NCBI RefSeq assembly: GCF_001983935.1
Contig: NZ_CP017641.1
Coordinates: forward strand, 8,730,001-8,794,000
Length of the DNA stretch: 64,000 bases
Source of the DNA: Fuerstiella marisgermanici
GTDB lineage: Bacteria; Planctomycetota; Planctomycetia; Planctomycetales; Planctomycetaceae
Reading direction: 5' to 3'
Shown here: piece by piece, positions 54,893-64,000 of the stretch
Layout of the letters: each line of letters begins with the position of its first letter
Numbering within the stretch: position 1 is the stretch's first letter
Translations under genes and position numbers: made by a program
Notes under the pieces: generated by a model
Seen by the model: only the letters and a program-made list of their open reading frames with translations
Databases searched by the model: none
Told to the model about the DNA's origin: nothing

Positions 54893-56929
54893 TCAGTCTG
54901 GTCTTGACACGTGATACCGCTTCAGTTTTCGGTCCAGTGTAGAACGCTCAATGCCCAGAATCTGGGCTGCCCGCGACTTGTTCCAGTCTGTGTAATCCAG
55001 CGTCGCCAGAATGTGACCTCGCTCGACATCAGCCAGCGATTCTTCCTGGAACTCACGGCTGGGCCTGCCGTCTGTGGCCGCCGCAGGAGACAACCGTGCG
55101 GACAGTGTCGACAGTTGAATGTCGGCCGCCCGAACGACCTCATTACGACACAGGATCACAGTTCTTTCAATCGTATTCTGTAATTCACGTACGTTTCCTG
55201 GCCATTGGTAGTCGTTCAACACCTGCAGGGCTTCGTCTGTGAATCCCGTAATCATTCGGCCTGTTTTGTCGACGAATTTCTTCAGGAAGAAGTTGGCCAG
55301 CACAGGGATATCCTGAGTACGTTCTCGCAACGGCAGCGCGACCAGTTCGGCCACATGCAGACGGAAGTAGAGATCTTTGCGGAAGTCACCATCTTCTACA
55401 GCTTCCTCAAGGTTACGGTTGGTCGCGGCTACGATGCGGACGTCGACTTCCACCGGTTTGTGACCACCCACGCGTTCGAACGGGTGGCCTTCCAAGACAC
55501 GCAGGAATTTAGCCTGGATAGCGGAGCTCATTTCTCCGATTTCGTCCAGGAACAGAGTCCCCTGGTCCGCCTGTTCGAAGCGACCGGTTTTTCTTTCCGT
55601 AGCCCCCGTGAACGCTCCCTTCTCGTGCCCGAATAACTCGCTCTCCAACAGGCTTTCGTTGAGTGCCGCGCAGTTCATGCAAATGAAGGGGCCATCCCGC
55701 CGTGGACTCTTTAGGTGAATGGTGCGAGCGATCAGTTCCTTGCCGCACCCGCTTTCACCGCGAATCAGAACGTTGGCATCTGTTTCCGCAATCAACTCAG
55801 TCCTGTCTTTCAGGTCTGCCATCGCGGCACTGTTGCCGATTAGTTGGACGTCGTCTCCCAGTTGCTGTCGCAGCGATTTGTTTTCGTTGCGAGCCTGGTT
55901 CAGGCCGGTCCTCAAAGAGTCGCGTTCATTCAAATGGTCAAGTGCCAGTGCAAATTGGCGAGCGACCGCGACGGTGTATTCCAAATCGTCCCGGTCCAAC
56001 GGGTTGTCAGGATTCGTCGCGTACAGATGAATGAGTCCTCTTACGCGATCGTCACAGTGGATCGGCGCACAGATGACACTTTCCGCTCGCATTTCGCCAA
56101 GGCTGTCGAAGACCGCAAGCTGCCGGTCCTGACCGACGTCTCGAGCCAGCACCGCCTCTTTGCCGGATAGAACGACGCGAGACAAATTGTCGGACACGCG
56201 ACGGTACGGCAAGTCTCGGCGGCTGTCATAGGCCATGACCAACAAGTCAGCCGGTGCCGGGTTGTCGGGGGCGTCTGGGCCCTTTAGCAGAACGGCAGAA
56301 ATGTCAGCGACTGTTTCTGAAGCAATGTTTGACAGCACAACGTCGGTCAACTGTTGACGGGTTTGAGCGGCCCCCATTTCAAGCCCGAGGCGATATAGCC
56401 GAGCCAGTTCAGTGCGGCCGCTTGTCTGCGATGCTCCGTCGCCGCCGATTGCCAGAAATCCGGGTTCGGACGATCGATGCAGGATCGCTGGGTGTTCCGC
56501 CGCTTCGGACGCGGCGGGCGATGTTTCGCGATCCATTCCGGAAGCGGACACCGGCGGAGTCGGCGGTTGTGATTCGAGGTCGTTCGTAAAGGCTAAGCGA
56601 CAATGTCCAATGGCGATGATGTCGCCCTTGTTCAGGTCGGCATCACCCTTGATTGTTCGTTCACCAATAATGGTTCCATTGCGGCTGTCGAGGTCACGTA
56701 GTTTCCACTGCCCGGCCGAATAAAACACTTCGCAATGGTTTCGGCTGCAGGAATCGTCGTGCAGAACCAGCTTATTTGTTGTTGATCGACCAATGGTGAC
56801 AACCTGGTCATACCGCAGGCGAACGACGTCGCGCCACGACGAACCGTCCCATGTCAACAGGAAGGCCTGTTTGGTTTTCGGTGTCGAACCATCTTCTTCT
56901 GAGAACTCGTCGTGAGCCGCGGCGGTCAT
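54893..56929 (-). CDS. FHA-GAF sigma-54-dependent transcriptional activator
   Basis: 678 residues from the ATG at 56929. An FHA domain (about 20-115: VTIGRSTTNKLVLHD, SRNHCEVF, LDSRNGTI) is followed by a GAF domain (about 170-320), a sigma-54 AAA+ domain with Walker A GESGCGKELIART, the GAFTGA sigma-54 contact loop, Walker B GTLFLDEIGEM and GNVRELQN, and a Fis-type helix-turn-helix at the end (KSRAAQILGIERSTLDRKLKRY). Phosphothreonine binding by the FHA domain probably controls it, linking it to Ser/Thr kinases. Confidence 0.93.
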   Translation of the reverse strand: MTAAAHDEFSEEDGSTPKTKQAFLLTWDGSSWRDVVRLRYDQVVTIGRSTTNKLVLHDDSCSRNHCEVFYSAGQWKLRDLDSRNGTIIGERTIKGDADLNKGDIIAIGHCRLAFTNDLESQPPTPPVSASGMDRETSPAASEAAEHPAILHRSSEPGFLAIGGDGASQTSGRTELARLYRLGLEMGAAQTRQQLTDVVLSNIASETVADISAVLLKGPDAPDNPAPADLLVMAYDSRRDLPYRRVSDNLSRVVLSGKEAVLARDVGQDRQLAVFDSLGEMRAESVICAPIHCDDRVRGLIHLYATNPDNPLDRDDLEYTVAVARQFALALDHLNERDSLRTGLNQARNENKSLRQQLGDDVQLIGNSAAMADLKDRTELIAETDANVLIRGESGCGKELIARTIHLKSPRRDGPFICMNCAALNESLLESELFGHEKGAFTGATERKTGRFEQADQGTLFLDEIGEMSSAIQAKFLRVLEGHPFERVGGHKPVEVDVRIVAATNRNLEEAVEDGDFRKDLYFRLHVAELVALPLRERTQDIPVLANFFLKKFVDKTGRMITGFTDEALQVLNDYQWPGNVRELQNTIERTVILCRNEVVRAADIQLSTLSARLSPAAATDGRPSREFQEESLADVERGHILATLDYTDWNKSRAAQILGIERSTLDRKLKRYHVSRPD

Positions 56930-57234
56930 TGGCTGGGTATCTTTTCGGAAAACAACATTCCGTGTCGTGGTGACGGACAATGAGACTGGTGCATTCTACG
57001 GCGCAACTGTTTCGCAACAAAGCGGTGGCACAGGAATTGCATTCCTCGAAGGCGGTCTGTGGCAGCGAAAGAAAAAAACGAATCAGCCGGGCTGCTTTTG
57101 TTAGTGTTTCGCGGCATTTTTGAGTATACCTTACCCTTAATGCTAACTGAATCGCCCCACAGGATGTATCAGTTTTGTTGCAGTTCACGCACGCCTATGT
57201 TGCGTTTTGCAATGGGTCGGAGGTGGGTGTCACT

Positions 57235-57702
57235 ATGAGTTCAAGTGTTCAAGATATGTCGAATGAATTGCGAGGCGTTCAAGGAGCGTGGCAGGGTGGG
57301 CCTTGTCCGAATTGTGGCGAAGATGTGCCTGCAAACGTGGTACACTGCGTGAACGTCAAATGCCGTATGTTGCTGAATTCAGAATTGACTGAAGACAGTA
57401 TTGAGATCCCGGAATTTATTCCGCTGCCGGAAATTCAGGAAATGAAGAACGCTCGAGCTAGAGGGCACTATATTCGTTGCGGTGGCTGCAGCGAAGAATT
57501 GCGCATCAACGCCAAGTACGCTGGTGCCACAGTGCAGTGCCGCCACTGCGATCATACGTTCGAATACACGCCTGTTGTCGAACGGATTGCCATGTACATG
57601 AACTGCCCGCACTGCTCAGAGGAAATCCGAGCCAGCATGAAATACGCCGGGCAGAAAGTAGCCTGCCGATTCTGCAAGGGAGCGCTGCAGCTGGAAGGTT
57701 AG
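57235..57702 (+). CDS. zinc-ribbon protein with three Cys-rich modules
   Basis: 155 residues from the ATG at 57235 (ribosome site GGAGGTGGG). Three modules of paired CxxC motifs: [48 protein letters not shown] and [26 protein letters not shown]. The last two share the E-[EL]-[IL]-R-x5-KYAG pattern and look like an internal duplication. Probably binds zinc; partner unknown. It is convergent with pheS and overlaps it by four bases. Confidence 0.8.
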   Translation: MSSSVQDMSNELRGVQGAWQGGPCPNCGEDVPANVVHCVNVKCRMLLNSELTEDSIEIPEFIPLPEIQEMKNARARGHYIRCGGCSEELRINAKYAGATVQCRHCDHTFEYTPVVERIAMYMNCPHCSEEIRASMKYAGQKVACRFCKGALQLEG

Positions 57703-58712
57703 AACTGATTCAGGAAACGCACGTCGTTTTCGTAAAACCTTCGAATGTCGTCGACTTCATAGTTCTTCATACAGAAGCGTTCGATCCCCAGCCCAAACGC
57801 GAAACCGCTGACCTTGTCCGGGTCATAGCCGACTGCTTTGAACACGTTTGGATCGACCATCCCCGCACCGCCGATTTCCATCCACGAATCGCCCCACTTC
57901 ATGTCGACTTCCACCGATGGTTCGGTAAACGGGAAGAACGACGGCCGAAAGCGAATCTCCACGTCCGGCCCAAGAAACGATCGGGCGAACAGACTGAGAA
58001 CAGTTTTCAGCTGAGCCATCGTGACGTCCGTATCCACCATCAGGCCTTCCATCTGGTGGAACATGCACGAATGAGTCGCGTCCATGGTGTCCGGTCGATA
58101 AACGCGGCCCAGCGACACGATGCGAACCGGCGGCTTCACCTGTTCCATCGTTCGGATCTGCACCGTTGATGTCTGGCTGCGAAGAAGAATCGGACCTCCC
58201 GCGGTTGCCTTCGCTGTCGCCACGTAGAAGTTGTCCAGTGGGTCACGAGCGGGGTGGTCGTTGGGGATGTTCAACGCGTCGAAGTTGTGTCGTTCATCTT
58301 CAATCTCCGGCCCTTCAACAACCGTAAAGCCGAACCGCCCCATGATCTCGCGGAACTGAGTGATCGTCTTCGTAATCGGATGCAGATTACCGATCGTCGG
58401 TGGATGGCCGGGCAAAGTGGGGTCGAAGTCGCTGACCGCATCGCTGCTGCTGGCCGTTGACAGTTCCTGCTGGCGAGCCTCCAGCAGCGCGGTTACTTCC
58501 GTCCGAACCTCATTAAACTTCTTGCCGACCAGCGGTTTTTCTTCTTTGGGCGCTTTGCCGACCAATGCTTGCAGGTTTCGCAGCTTGCCCTTTTTCTGGC
58601 CCAAAAATTCAATCCGCGCCTGTTCCAGATCTGCTTCTGACGCAGCGTTCAACATGGCCGCTTTGGCGTCGTCGAAGTAATCGTTGAAGGCTTTCAGAAT
58701 GTCCAATTCCAC
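57699..58712 (-). CDS. pheS: phenylalanine--tRNA ligase alpha subunit
   Basis: 337 residues. The N-terminal coiled coil ([19 protein letters not shown]) is followed by the class II core: [34 protein letters not shown], and [14 protein letters not shown]. Motif 2 is [21 protein letters not shown], and motif 3 is [12 protein letters not shown]. It charges tRNA-Phe together with PheT, which is not in the window. It follows rpmI and rplT on the same strand but a terminator separates it from them. Confidence 0.97.
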   Translation of the reverse strand: MELDILKAFNDYFDDAKAAMLNAASEADLEQARIEFLGQKKGKLRNLQALVGKAPKEEKPLVGKKFNEVRTEVTALLEARQQELSTASSSDAVSDFDPTLPGHPPTIGNLHPITKTITQFREIMGRFGFTVVEGPEIEDERHNFDALNIPNDHPARDPLDNFYVATAKATAGGPILLRSQTSTVQIRTMEQVKPPVRIVSLGRVYRPDTMDATHSCMFHQMEGLMVDTDVTMAQLKTVLSLFARSFLGPDVEIRFRPSFFPFTEPSVEVDMKWGDSWMEIGGAGMVDPNVFKAVGYDPDKVSGFAFGLGIERFCMKNYEVDDIRRFYENDVRFLNQF

Positions 58713-58813
58713 ACTCCATGTTTTGATGCGCGTTGCGGCTGATTAAGCCCGAATGCGTGGCAATCTTAGCGGATTTCGCAGCAGGCAGAACCAAACCTGC
58801 CGCCGCGCATGAA

Positions 58814-58846
58814 AAAGCGAGGAACCTTGTCCAGGTTCCTCGCTTT
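58814..58846 (-). terminator. rho-independent terminator after rplT
   Basis: AAAGCGAGGAACC pairs with GGTTCCTCGCTTT over 13 bp around a 7-nt loop, with a T-run on the minus strand. It ends the rpmI-rplT transcript before pheS. Confidence 0.85.
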
Positions 58847-58867
58847 GCTGTTTCGACAACGAAGTGC

Positions 58868-59227
58868 TTAAGCAGCTGCTTTGGCCGCTTTCACTTGTTC
58901 TACAACTTCGTCAAACACCTGAGGATACAGAACTGCCAGGTCGCTGAGCGTCTTGCGGTTCAGTTCCAGGTTTGCGACCTTTAGGCCGTTGATGAATTGT
59001 GAGTAGGAGATGCCTCGTTCGCGGCACGCAGCCGTCAGGCGAGTGATCCACAACTGGCGGAACATACGCTTACGAACCCGCCGGTCACGGTAGGCGTACA
59101 CTCGGCTACGAATGACGGTTTCTTTGACAGTTCGCAACAGCTTGCTGCGACCCCCAAAGTTACCTTTAGCTTCCTTAAACAGTCGCTTCTTCGAACGACG
59201 TCGGGCTTTTCCGTATCTGACACGCAT
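58868..59227 (-). CDS. rplT: 50S ribosomal protein L20
   Basis: 119 residues. [23 protein letters not shown] and [39 protein letters not shown] are the L20 signature. Large-subunit protein that also represses its own operon in other bacteria. It follows rpmI by 74 bp. Confidence 0.98.
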   Translation of the reverse strand: MRVRYGKARRRSKKRLFKEAKGNFGGRSKLLRTVKETVIRSRVYAYRDRRVRKRMFRQLWITRLTAACRERGISYSQFINGLKVANLELNRKTLSDLAVLYPQVFDEVVEQVKAAKAAA

Positions 59228-59301
59228 GGCTTCAGTCTTCCGACCAAATAGTTCGGCGAAAACCGGCTGTGGCTTCCGCGTTGGATTTTAAAAATGTACT
59301 G

Positions 59302-59502
59302 CTACAGCGACGGCCGCAGAGCTTCAATAATGTTCTTTGCGTCTTTGCCGTCCACAATTCCACTATTGCGTAGTCGTCGCTTTTGTTTGGCGGACTTGCC
59401 GCTTAAGAGATGTCCACGAAAAGCGCTGCGATGCTTCGCTTTTCCTGACGCCGTGATTTTGAACCGACGCTTCATCCCTTTATGAGTTTTTTGCTTAGGC
59501 AT
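59302..59502 (-). CDS. rpmI: 50S ribosomal protein L35
   Basis: 66 residues from the ATG at 59502 (MPKQKTHKGMKRRFK). Short, basic, with the L35 pattern TASGKAKHRSAFRGHLLSGKS. infC is normally just upstream; here the next upstream gene is unrelated, so infC lies elsewhere or is missing. Confidence 0.97.
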   Translation of the reverse strand: MPKQKTHKGMKRRFKITASGKAKHRSAFRGHLLSGKSAKQKRRLRNSGIVDGKDAKNIIEALRPSL

Positions 59503-59646
59503 TTCACCGCTAACCACAACAGGAACTGAACAAATGTATATTTACTGACCATTGGCGAGCCGGGGAGTATAGCGACGCCGTGTTTTGAATGTCCAGCTTT
59601 GTGTGCAGGAACCCCAAAATTGGCACGGGTTTAGGCCACTTTTCCA

Positions 59647-60225
59647 CTAGTCACTGGTCAGCACCAGCTTTTCATCGGCAGTTACAGTCGATGCCGCCAT
59701 GCTGGGAGTCATATTGAACAATACTCGGCCACCTGTGCCCCAGCGTTTGTCCTGAAAGTGAAATACGGCAGAAGCGTCGCGGATCATAGAAACCGCGTCG
59801 ACATCCTCCATCCCTCCACCCTCAATCGCTTCGAAGGACAGATTTACGCCGCGAAACAGCGTGAGAACTCCGGTGGATCGGTTCTCCACAAGAGCGAACG
59901 TGTCCAGCCAGTCGCATTTTGCCCACCTTAGACCGCGTGGTTTGCCAGACGCGGTCGCGATCGCCAGGCAGTGGTCCTGCAGATCCTGCCGGTTCCGTTC
60001 GAAACTTTGCATCGTTCGTTCCGGGCTGCGCCCCATGCCCGACACTGCATCAAAGATCTTACGTAAAATTGCCACTCGTTTTGCGCTTTGCTGGCTGAGG
60101 GAATGCTGTGAAGTACGACTGGCTGAGCGGGCGACGAATTCAGAACTACGTTTCAACCGAGCCTGCCCAGACTGCCGAATCAGGATAACTGATACGACTC
60201 GAAAACTCTTCCACCCTGAAGACAT
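59647..60225 (-). CDS. hypothetical protein
   Basis: 192 residues if started at 60225, three bases from the divergent start at 60229; later starts are possible. The N-terminus is basic (MSSGWKSFRVVSVILIRQSGQARLKR). The central part (GRSPERTMQSFERNRQDLQDHCLAIATASGKPRGLRWAKCDW) is polar; the C-terminal part has TFALVENRSTGVLTLFRGVNLSFEAIEGGGMEDV. No family recognised. It probably is a real gene by length and codon pattern. Confidence 0.6.
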   Translation of the reverse strand: MSSGWKSFRVVSVILIRQSGQARLKRSSEFVARSASRTSQHSLSQQSAKRVAILRKIFDAVSGMGRSPERTMQSFERNRQDLQDHCLAIATASGKPRGLRWAKCDWLDTFALVENRSTGVLTLFRGVNLSFEAIEGGGMEDVDAVSMIRDASAVFHFQDKRWGTGGRVLFNMTPSMAASTVTADEKLVLTSD

Positions 60226-60228
60226 CCG

Positions 60229-60882
60229 ATGAAGAACAACCAGGGAATCCGACTTGCTGCTGTTGCTGTGACTGCCATGGTCTTGCCGCTGAACGCGGCG
60301 GAACCGAATTCAACCGCCACGCATTCAGCACCATTGGTCGATGTGGCTCTGGCACCGGGCGGCGAATTAGTCGGAGTCATTCTGGGCAGTGACGGATTGC
60401 CAATCGCGAATGCATTTGTGCAGGTGCTCCACCAGCGGTCCATTGTAGCGAACGTCAAGACGGATGCTCAGGGTCGTTGCCGAATTCAGGGACTTCGAAG
60501 CGGCGTCCATGTGGTCAGAACGAGCCAGTCGCAGCAAACCTGCCGGTTCTGGACGGCCGAGGCGGCGCCTCCTCGGGCGAAACGAGGGATCGTTCTGGCG
60601 GGCAGTAATTCGGTGATTCGCGGCCAATGCGGCTGCAGTCAGTGCTGTCCTTCCGAATGCACCATCGCTATTCCGTGCGGAGAGGTTGCGTATGGCGAAT
60701 CGACGTGTGGCGAAGGTTGCGACGAAGCCAGCGGATTTGGTGGAGGCGGATTATTGGCCAATACAAGTCGCAGCACCCTGGTTGGCATCGGGCTTTTTGC
60801 CGGAGCAGCAGTGGCTGTTGGCACATCAGTGTCAGACCGAAACTCCGCGTTGCGATCACCGCCGACACCCGCGAGTCCCTAA
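60229..60882 (+). CDS. secreted carboxypeptidase-regulatory-like domain protein, Cys/Gly-rich tail
   Basis: 217 residues. A signal peptide (MKNNQGIRLAAVAVTAMVLP, then LNAAE) is followed by a carboxypeptidase-regulatory-like beta-sandwich (about 35-105: LAPGGELVGVILGSDGLPIANAFVQV, VKTDAQGRCRIQGL). Then comes a Cys/Gly-rich section (CGCSQCCPSEC, CGEGCDEASGFGGGGLL) and a hydrophobic segment near 185-205 that may be a C-terminal anchor. A surface protein of unknown function; the cysteine cluster is unusual for a planctomycetal protein. Confidence 0.72.
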   Translation: MKNNQGIRLAAVAVTAMVLPLNAAEPNSTATHSAPLVDVALAPGGELVGVILGSDGLPIANAFVQVLHQRSIVANVKTDAQGRCRIQGLRSGVHVVRTSQSQQTCRFWTAEAAPPRAKRGIVLAGSNSVIRGQCGCSQCCPSECTIAIPCGEVAYGESTCGEGCDEASGFGGGGLLANTSRSTLVGIGLFAGAAVAVGTSVSDRNSALRSPPTPASP

Positions 60883-61361
60883 TCTTGCTCGCACGTCTGC
60901 GAAATCCGATCCGGCCCAGTGCCAACGCTTCATGTTTTGCTTGGCGTACGCCTCGCGAAACCTCGGGGCTTCCTTCGCTTCGCTTCGTCCAACCCCGGCC
61001 ACACTTGCCAATTCCGGCCGCACTTGAAGGAACCGTACTCCTGTTTTGGGTGGTGAGTTATTTAGTCCTGCGCCAGATCTGGTTTCAATCAGGGGGTGAC
61101 CAGAGCAGACTCCCCGGTACAAATCTTAAAACCGGCTGAACCAGACTGATTATTACAACCCGTGTAAACCGATAGAACGGAATAATCGGCATACTCGATA
61201 CTCAGAGACAGGCTCGCGCCGCGGCTTTCCTTTGCCTCAGGAAAGCCTTTCTGGTCACCCGGCGGTTGGAAACCGGTGATCAGGGAACTCTGGTTCGAAC
61301 AGATGTGTGTCGATTGGGGGGAGGCGTTTGGGAGCCTGCTTTTTCGTGAAGGATCACCCTG
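60883..61361. other. intergenic / structured leader of the secretin gene
   Basis: About 480 bp. Two consecutive hairpins lie before the secretin start: GGCTTTCCT/AGGAAAGCC around 61217-61244 and a CTGGTCACC/GGTGATCAG pair just downstream. They could form a structured 5' leader. No known riboswitch core recognised. Confidence 0.5.
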
Positions 61362-64000
61362 GTGAGACGTCATGGCTTTCTTGCGATTGCCGCTGCTAGT
61401 ATTGCAGCGTGCTGTGCCTGGTTGTTTAGCCACAACCACCAACTGGATGCTTCTGAAGAGCAGCCCGGATCATTTCGCGAAGCCTTCGGTTCGCGCGAAA
61501 GTCACCCGGAGCCCGTCGAAGACAGCAGTGGTATTCGGCTGAACTATTTCGAAGCTCCCTGGGAACGCGTGCTAAACAGCGTTGCCGAACAGGCGGAGTT
61601 AACGCTCGTGATGGATAAAGTTCCTCACGGCCGTTATGCGCGCCGGGATCGGACGAAGTATCAAACCGAATCTGTGATTCGAATTCTTAACAAAGAACTC
61701 GAAGCGCAGGGATTTCGGCTGATCCATCAGGGCAACTTTCTGATCGTGCTCAAGCTCGATCAGGCTCGCACACGCTACGCTCGGCCCGTGTTGAACGAAT
61801 GGCAGGGCGACAGCGCAGGCAATCCGCAAACCGCTGCCGAAAGCTTTCGACAGGGGCGTTCGCCATTTCATCAGACCGGTGCTCGGTCTGAAGAAAACGG
61901 TCCGCGAGTCGCATGGGCTTCTCAGCAAGCCGCCGCCAAGCCTGGTTCAGGTCAGCAAACCGGAGCCGACGGCGTGCCTCAACCACGCGGTCAGCAATTC
62001 GGTACGAAAGTCACGCCTGCTCAACAGGATGCACCGGCCGAACCCCAAGTGGACGAAGGTCCGCCCATTCTAAAAACGATCACCGTTAAAAATGCGAAAG
62101 CAGCTGATGTTGCTCGGTCCATCTATCTTGTCTTTGAATCGCGAGCCGAACTGATCCGCGAAGGATTGCATGGGCTGCCCACGTTTGTGGTGCATGCGTC
62201 TGAAGACGAAGAAGAAGGCACTCCGCCGCTGTTCCGTATTGGCATCGATCAGCCCAACAGCGAACTCGTGCTGGAAGCGACTAAGAACCGCGTCACGCAC
62301 CTCGCAAAGCTTGTCGCCGAAATGGACAAGCCGAAGCAGGACGATGCGGAATCGTTGAAGCTGGTTCAAAGCAAGGGCGTTTCGAACGTCACCGCCAAAG
62401 AACTGAACGAGCAGATTCACCGTATGGTGGCGATGCGAGCTCAGCAGGGTAATCAGCCGCCAGCCGGTCAGGGTGCTGGTGTTCAACCGTCGAGTGACGT
62501 GTCGACCAGCGAAGACGGTTCACTGAATCTTCGCGGCGAAGTTAACGTGCAGGCGATGCAGGACCTTGGCATCCTGATCCTGAAGGGTAACGAAGCTGAT
62601 GTCGAAAAAGTTCAGAAGATCATTCAGCAGCTGGAAGAAATGAGTGTCGGTTCACTGCCCAGCATTCATTTGTTGTCGCTGCAATACGTCAATTCTGAAG
62701 CGATGGCTGAACTGCTGACGACGGTTTACGAACAACTTTCTGAACTGCGTCAACGAGGCAGCAACGATGATCGCAAGGCAGCCGCCTTCATCCCGATCGT
62801 GCAGCCTAACTCCATTCTGATTCTGGCACCGGCGATTGAACGAGAGTCCATTCTGGAACTCGCCAATGAGCTCGATCGCCAGACCGACCCGAATGCGGAA
62901 TTCCGCGTGTTCAGCCTGCGGAATGCCATTGCATCTCAGGTCGCCACCTCTGTTGAGGGGTTCTATGACGAACGCGAAGGTCTGGGCATTCGTGTTCGAG
63001 TTGTGGCCGACGTTCGAACCAACTCAGTGATCGTACAGGGGCGACAAAACGACCTCGACGAAGTGGCGAAGCTGATCGAAAAACTGGATGTCGACGAGCC
63101 CGGTGCTGTTCATCGGGTTGAGGTTGTTCAGCTTAAGAATGCGACCGCTGAAGAGCTTTCAGAAACGATTAACGCCGCCATTCAAGCCGTCACCAACCCG
63201 CCACAGCAAACTGGCGGAGCGGGCGGCGGGTTTGGAGCAGGCAACACGGGAGCTCAGGAACTGCGTGACGGCAAGTCGGTCGCGTTGGAGTTCCTGGCCG
63301 CCAACAATGGTGGACGTGACCTGCTGCGATCGGGCATTCTGGCCGACGTTCGAATCAACCCGGACATTCGGTCGAACACGCTGATCGTGTCGGCACCGGA
63401 AGCCAGCATGCCTCTGTTGATTGCTTTGATCAGTTCACTCGATCAGGAACCAACTGCGGTCGCTGAAATCAAAGTGTTCGCTCTGGAGAACGCAGACGCC
63501 ACTCAGTCTGTCGAACTTCTGACGGCGATGCTGGAGAATCAGAACCAGGAAGACCAGGTCGGAGTTCAGATTGCGGGCACCGAAGGTTCTTCCAGCAGTC
63601 TAATCCCTGTGCAGTTTGTCGCCGATGTTCGCACGAACACTGTGTTGGCAGTTGGCGGAGCGGAAGCACTGGGCGTGGTCGAAGCAATTCTGCTGAGACT
63701 GGATACGACCGAATCGCGACAACGACGCACGACAGTCATTCAACTTCAGAACATACAGGCCAGTAACGTTTCTCTGGCGATCGAGAACTACCTGACTCAG
63801 CAACAAACATTGCGTGACAGTTCGGAAGGACTGGTCAGCAATATTGAACGACTTCGCCAGGAAGTCATTGTCGCTCCGGATGACGACACGAACTCCCTGA
63901 TTGTTGAGGCGTCGCCGGAGTATTTCGATCAGATTGTGGAAATCATCACTCAACTGGATTCGAAGCGACCGCAGGTCTACATCCAGGCGTTGATGGTGGA
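61362..64000 (+). CDS. secretin N-terminal-domain protein (GspD/PilQ-like), C-terminus outside window
   Basis: At least 879 residues with no stop to the window edge. The GTG at 61362 has GAAGGA upstream and begins a signal-like segment (RRHGFLAIAAASIAACCAWLF). An N0-like domain (about 60-130: FEAPWERVLNSVAEQAELTLVM), a Gln/Pro/Gly-rich linker, and then repeated N1-type ring-building domains follow (LKTITVKNAKAADVARSI, FRVFSLRNAIASQVATSV, VEVVQLKNATAEELSETI, IKVFALENADATQSVELL). It would form an outer-membrane channel, perhaps for a type II or type IV pilus-like system; the DUF1559 pseudopilin family is one possible cargo. Confidence 0.92.
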   Translation, partial: MRRHGFLAIAAASIAACCAWLFSHNHQLDASEEQPGSFREAFGSRESHPEPVEDSSGIRLNYFEAPWERVLNSVAEQAELTLVMDKVPHGRYARRDRTKYQTESVIRILNKELEAQGFRLIHQGNFLIVLKLDQARTRYARPVLNEWQGDSAGNPQTAAESFRQGRSPFHQTGARSEENGPRVAWASQQAAAKPGSGQQTGADGVPQPRGQQFGTKVTPAQQDAPAEPQVDEGPPILKTITVKNAKAADVARSIYLVFESRAELIREGLHGLPTFVVHASEDEEEGTPPLFRIGIDQPNSELVLEATKNRVTHLAKLVAEMDKPKQDDAESLKLVQSKGVSNVTAKELNEQIHRMVAMRAQQGNQPPAGQGAGVQPSSDVSTSEDGSLNLRGEVNVQAMQDLGILILKGNEADVEKVQKIIQQLEEMSVGSLPSIHLLSLQYVNSEAMAELLTTVYEQLSELRQRGSNDDRKAAAFIPIVQPNSILILAPAIERESILELANELDRQTDPNAEFRVFSLRNAIASQVATSVEGFYDEREGLGIRVRVVADVRTNSVIVQGRQNDLDEVAKLIEKLDVDEPGAVHRVEVVQLKNATAEELSETINAAIQAVTNPPQQTGGAGGGFGAGNTGAQELRDGKSVALEFLAANNGGRDLLRSGILADVRINPDIRSNTLIVSAPEASMPLLIALISSLDQEPTAVAEIKVFALENADATQSVELLTAMLENQNQEDQVGVQIAGTEGSSSSLIPVQFVADVRTNTVLAVGGAEALGVVEAILLRLDTTESRQRRTTVIQLQNIQASNVSLAIENYLTQQQTLRDSSEGLVSNIERLRQEVIVAPDDDTNSLIVEASPEYFDQIVEIITQLDSKRPQVYIQALMV

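Overview
The window reads as chromosome of a member of the Planctomycetota, probably a marine Planctomycetales-type bacterium. This is inferred from the gene families: a pseudopilin-like DUF1559 protein, CotH and DUF4956 proteins, a formylglycine-type sulfatase, a Ser/Thr kinase with a TPR tail beside an ECF sigma factor, a redoxin/cytochrome c/copper monooxygenase fusion, a PqqD/M50/HlyD fusion and MoxR/DUF58. No 16S gene is present, so genus is not assigned. Coding density is high, and most gaps over 300 bp hold no gene.

Layout. 1-16 kb: the end of a TPR protein, a glycosyltransferase, CotH plus DUF4956, a kinase/ECF sigma pair, a TylF-type methyltransferase, an APC transporter, an MnmE-like GTPase, a DUF1559 protein preceded by a cobalamin riboswitch, and argB. 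16-18 kb: a very acidic protein with an RGG tail, then tRNA-Asp. 18.3-26.6 kb: an integrative element in tRNA-Asp, bounded by a 45-bp exact duplication of the tRNA 3' end and carrying an integrase, an AlpA-like regulator, a RepA-like ATPase, unknown genes and a divergent two-gene cargo whose second product looks like a HEPN protein. 27-33 kb: an oxidoreductase, a TIM-barrel protein and a MoxR/DUF58/membrane operon. 34-46 kb: a SulP/carbonic anhydrase fusion, metK, a large membrane-anchored protein, a sulfatase and the M50/HlyD export pair. 46-57 kb: a receiver protein, the redoxin/cytochrome/monooxygenase fusion, rarA, an FHA protein, a BshB1-like deacetylase, lipoproteins and a sigma-54 activator. 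57-64 kb: a zinc-ribbon protein, rpmI-rplT-pheS, and a secretin running off the right edge.

Main points of interest are the tRNA-Asp element with paired TGTACTCA sites near both ends and a HEPN-containing cargo, a B12 riboswitch in front of a DUF1559 gene, and a dispersed palindromic repeat of about 105 bp in two near-identical copies and one diverged copy. All functional calls come from reading motifs; no database search was run.
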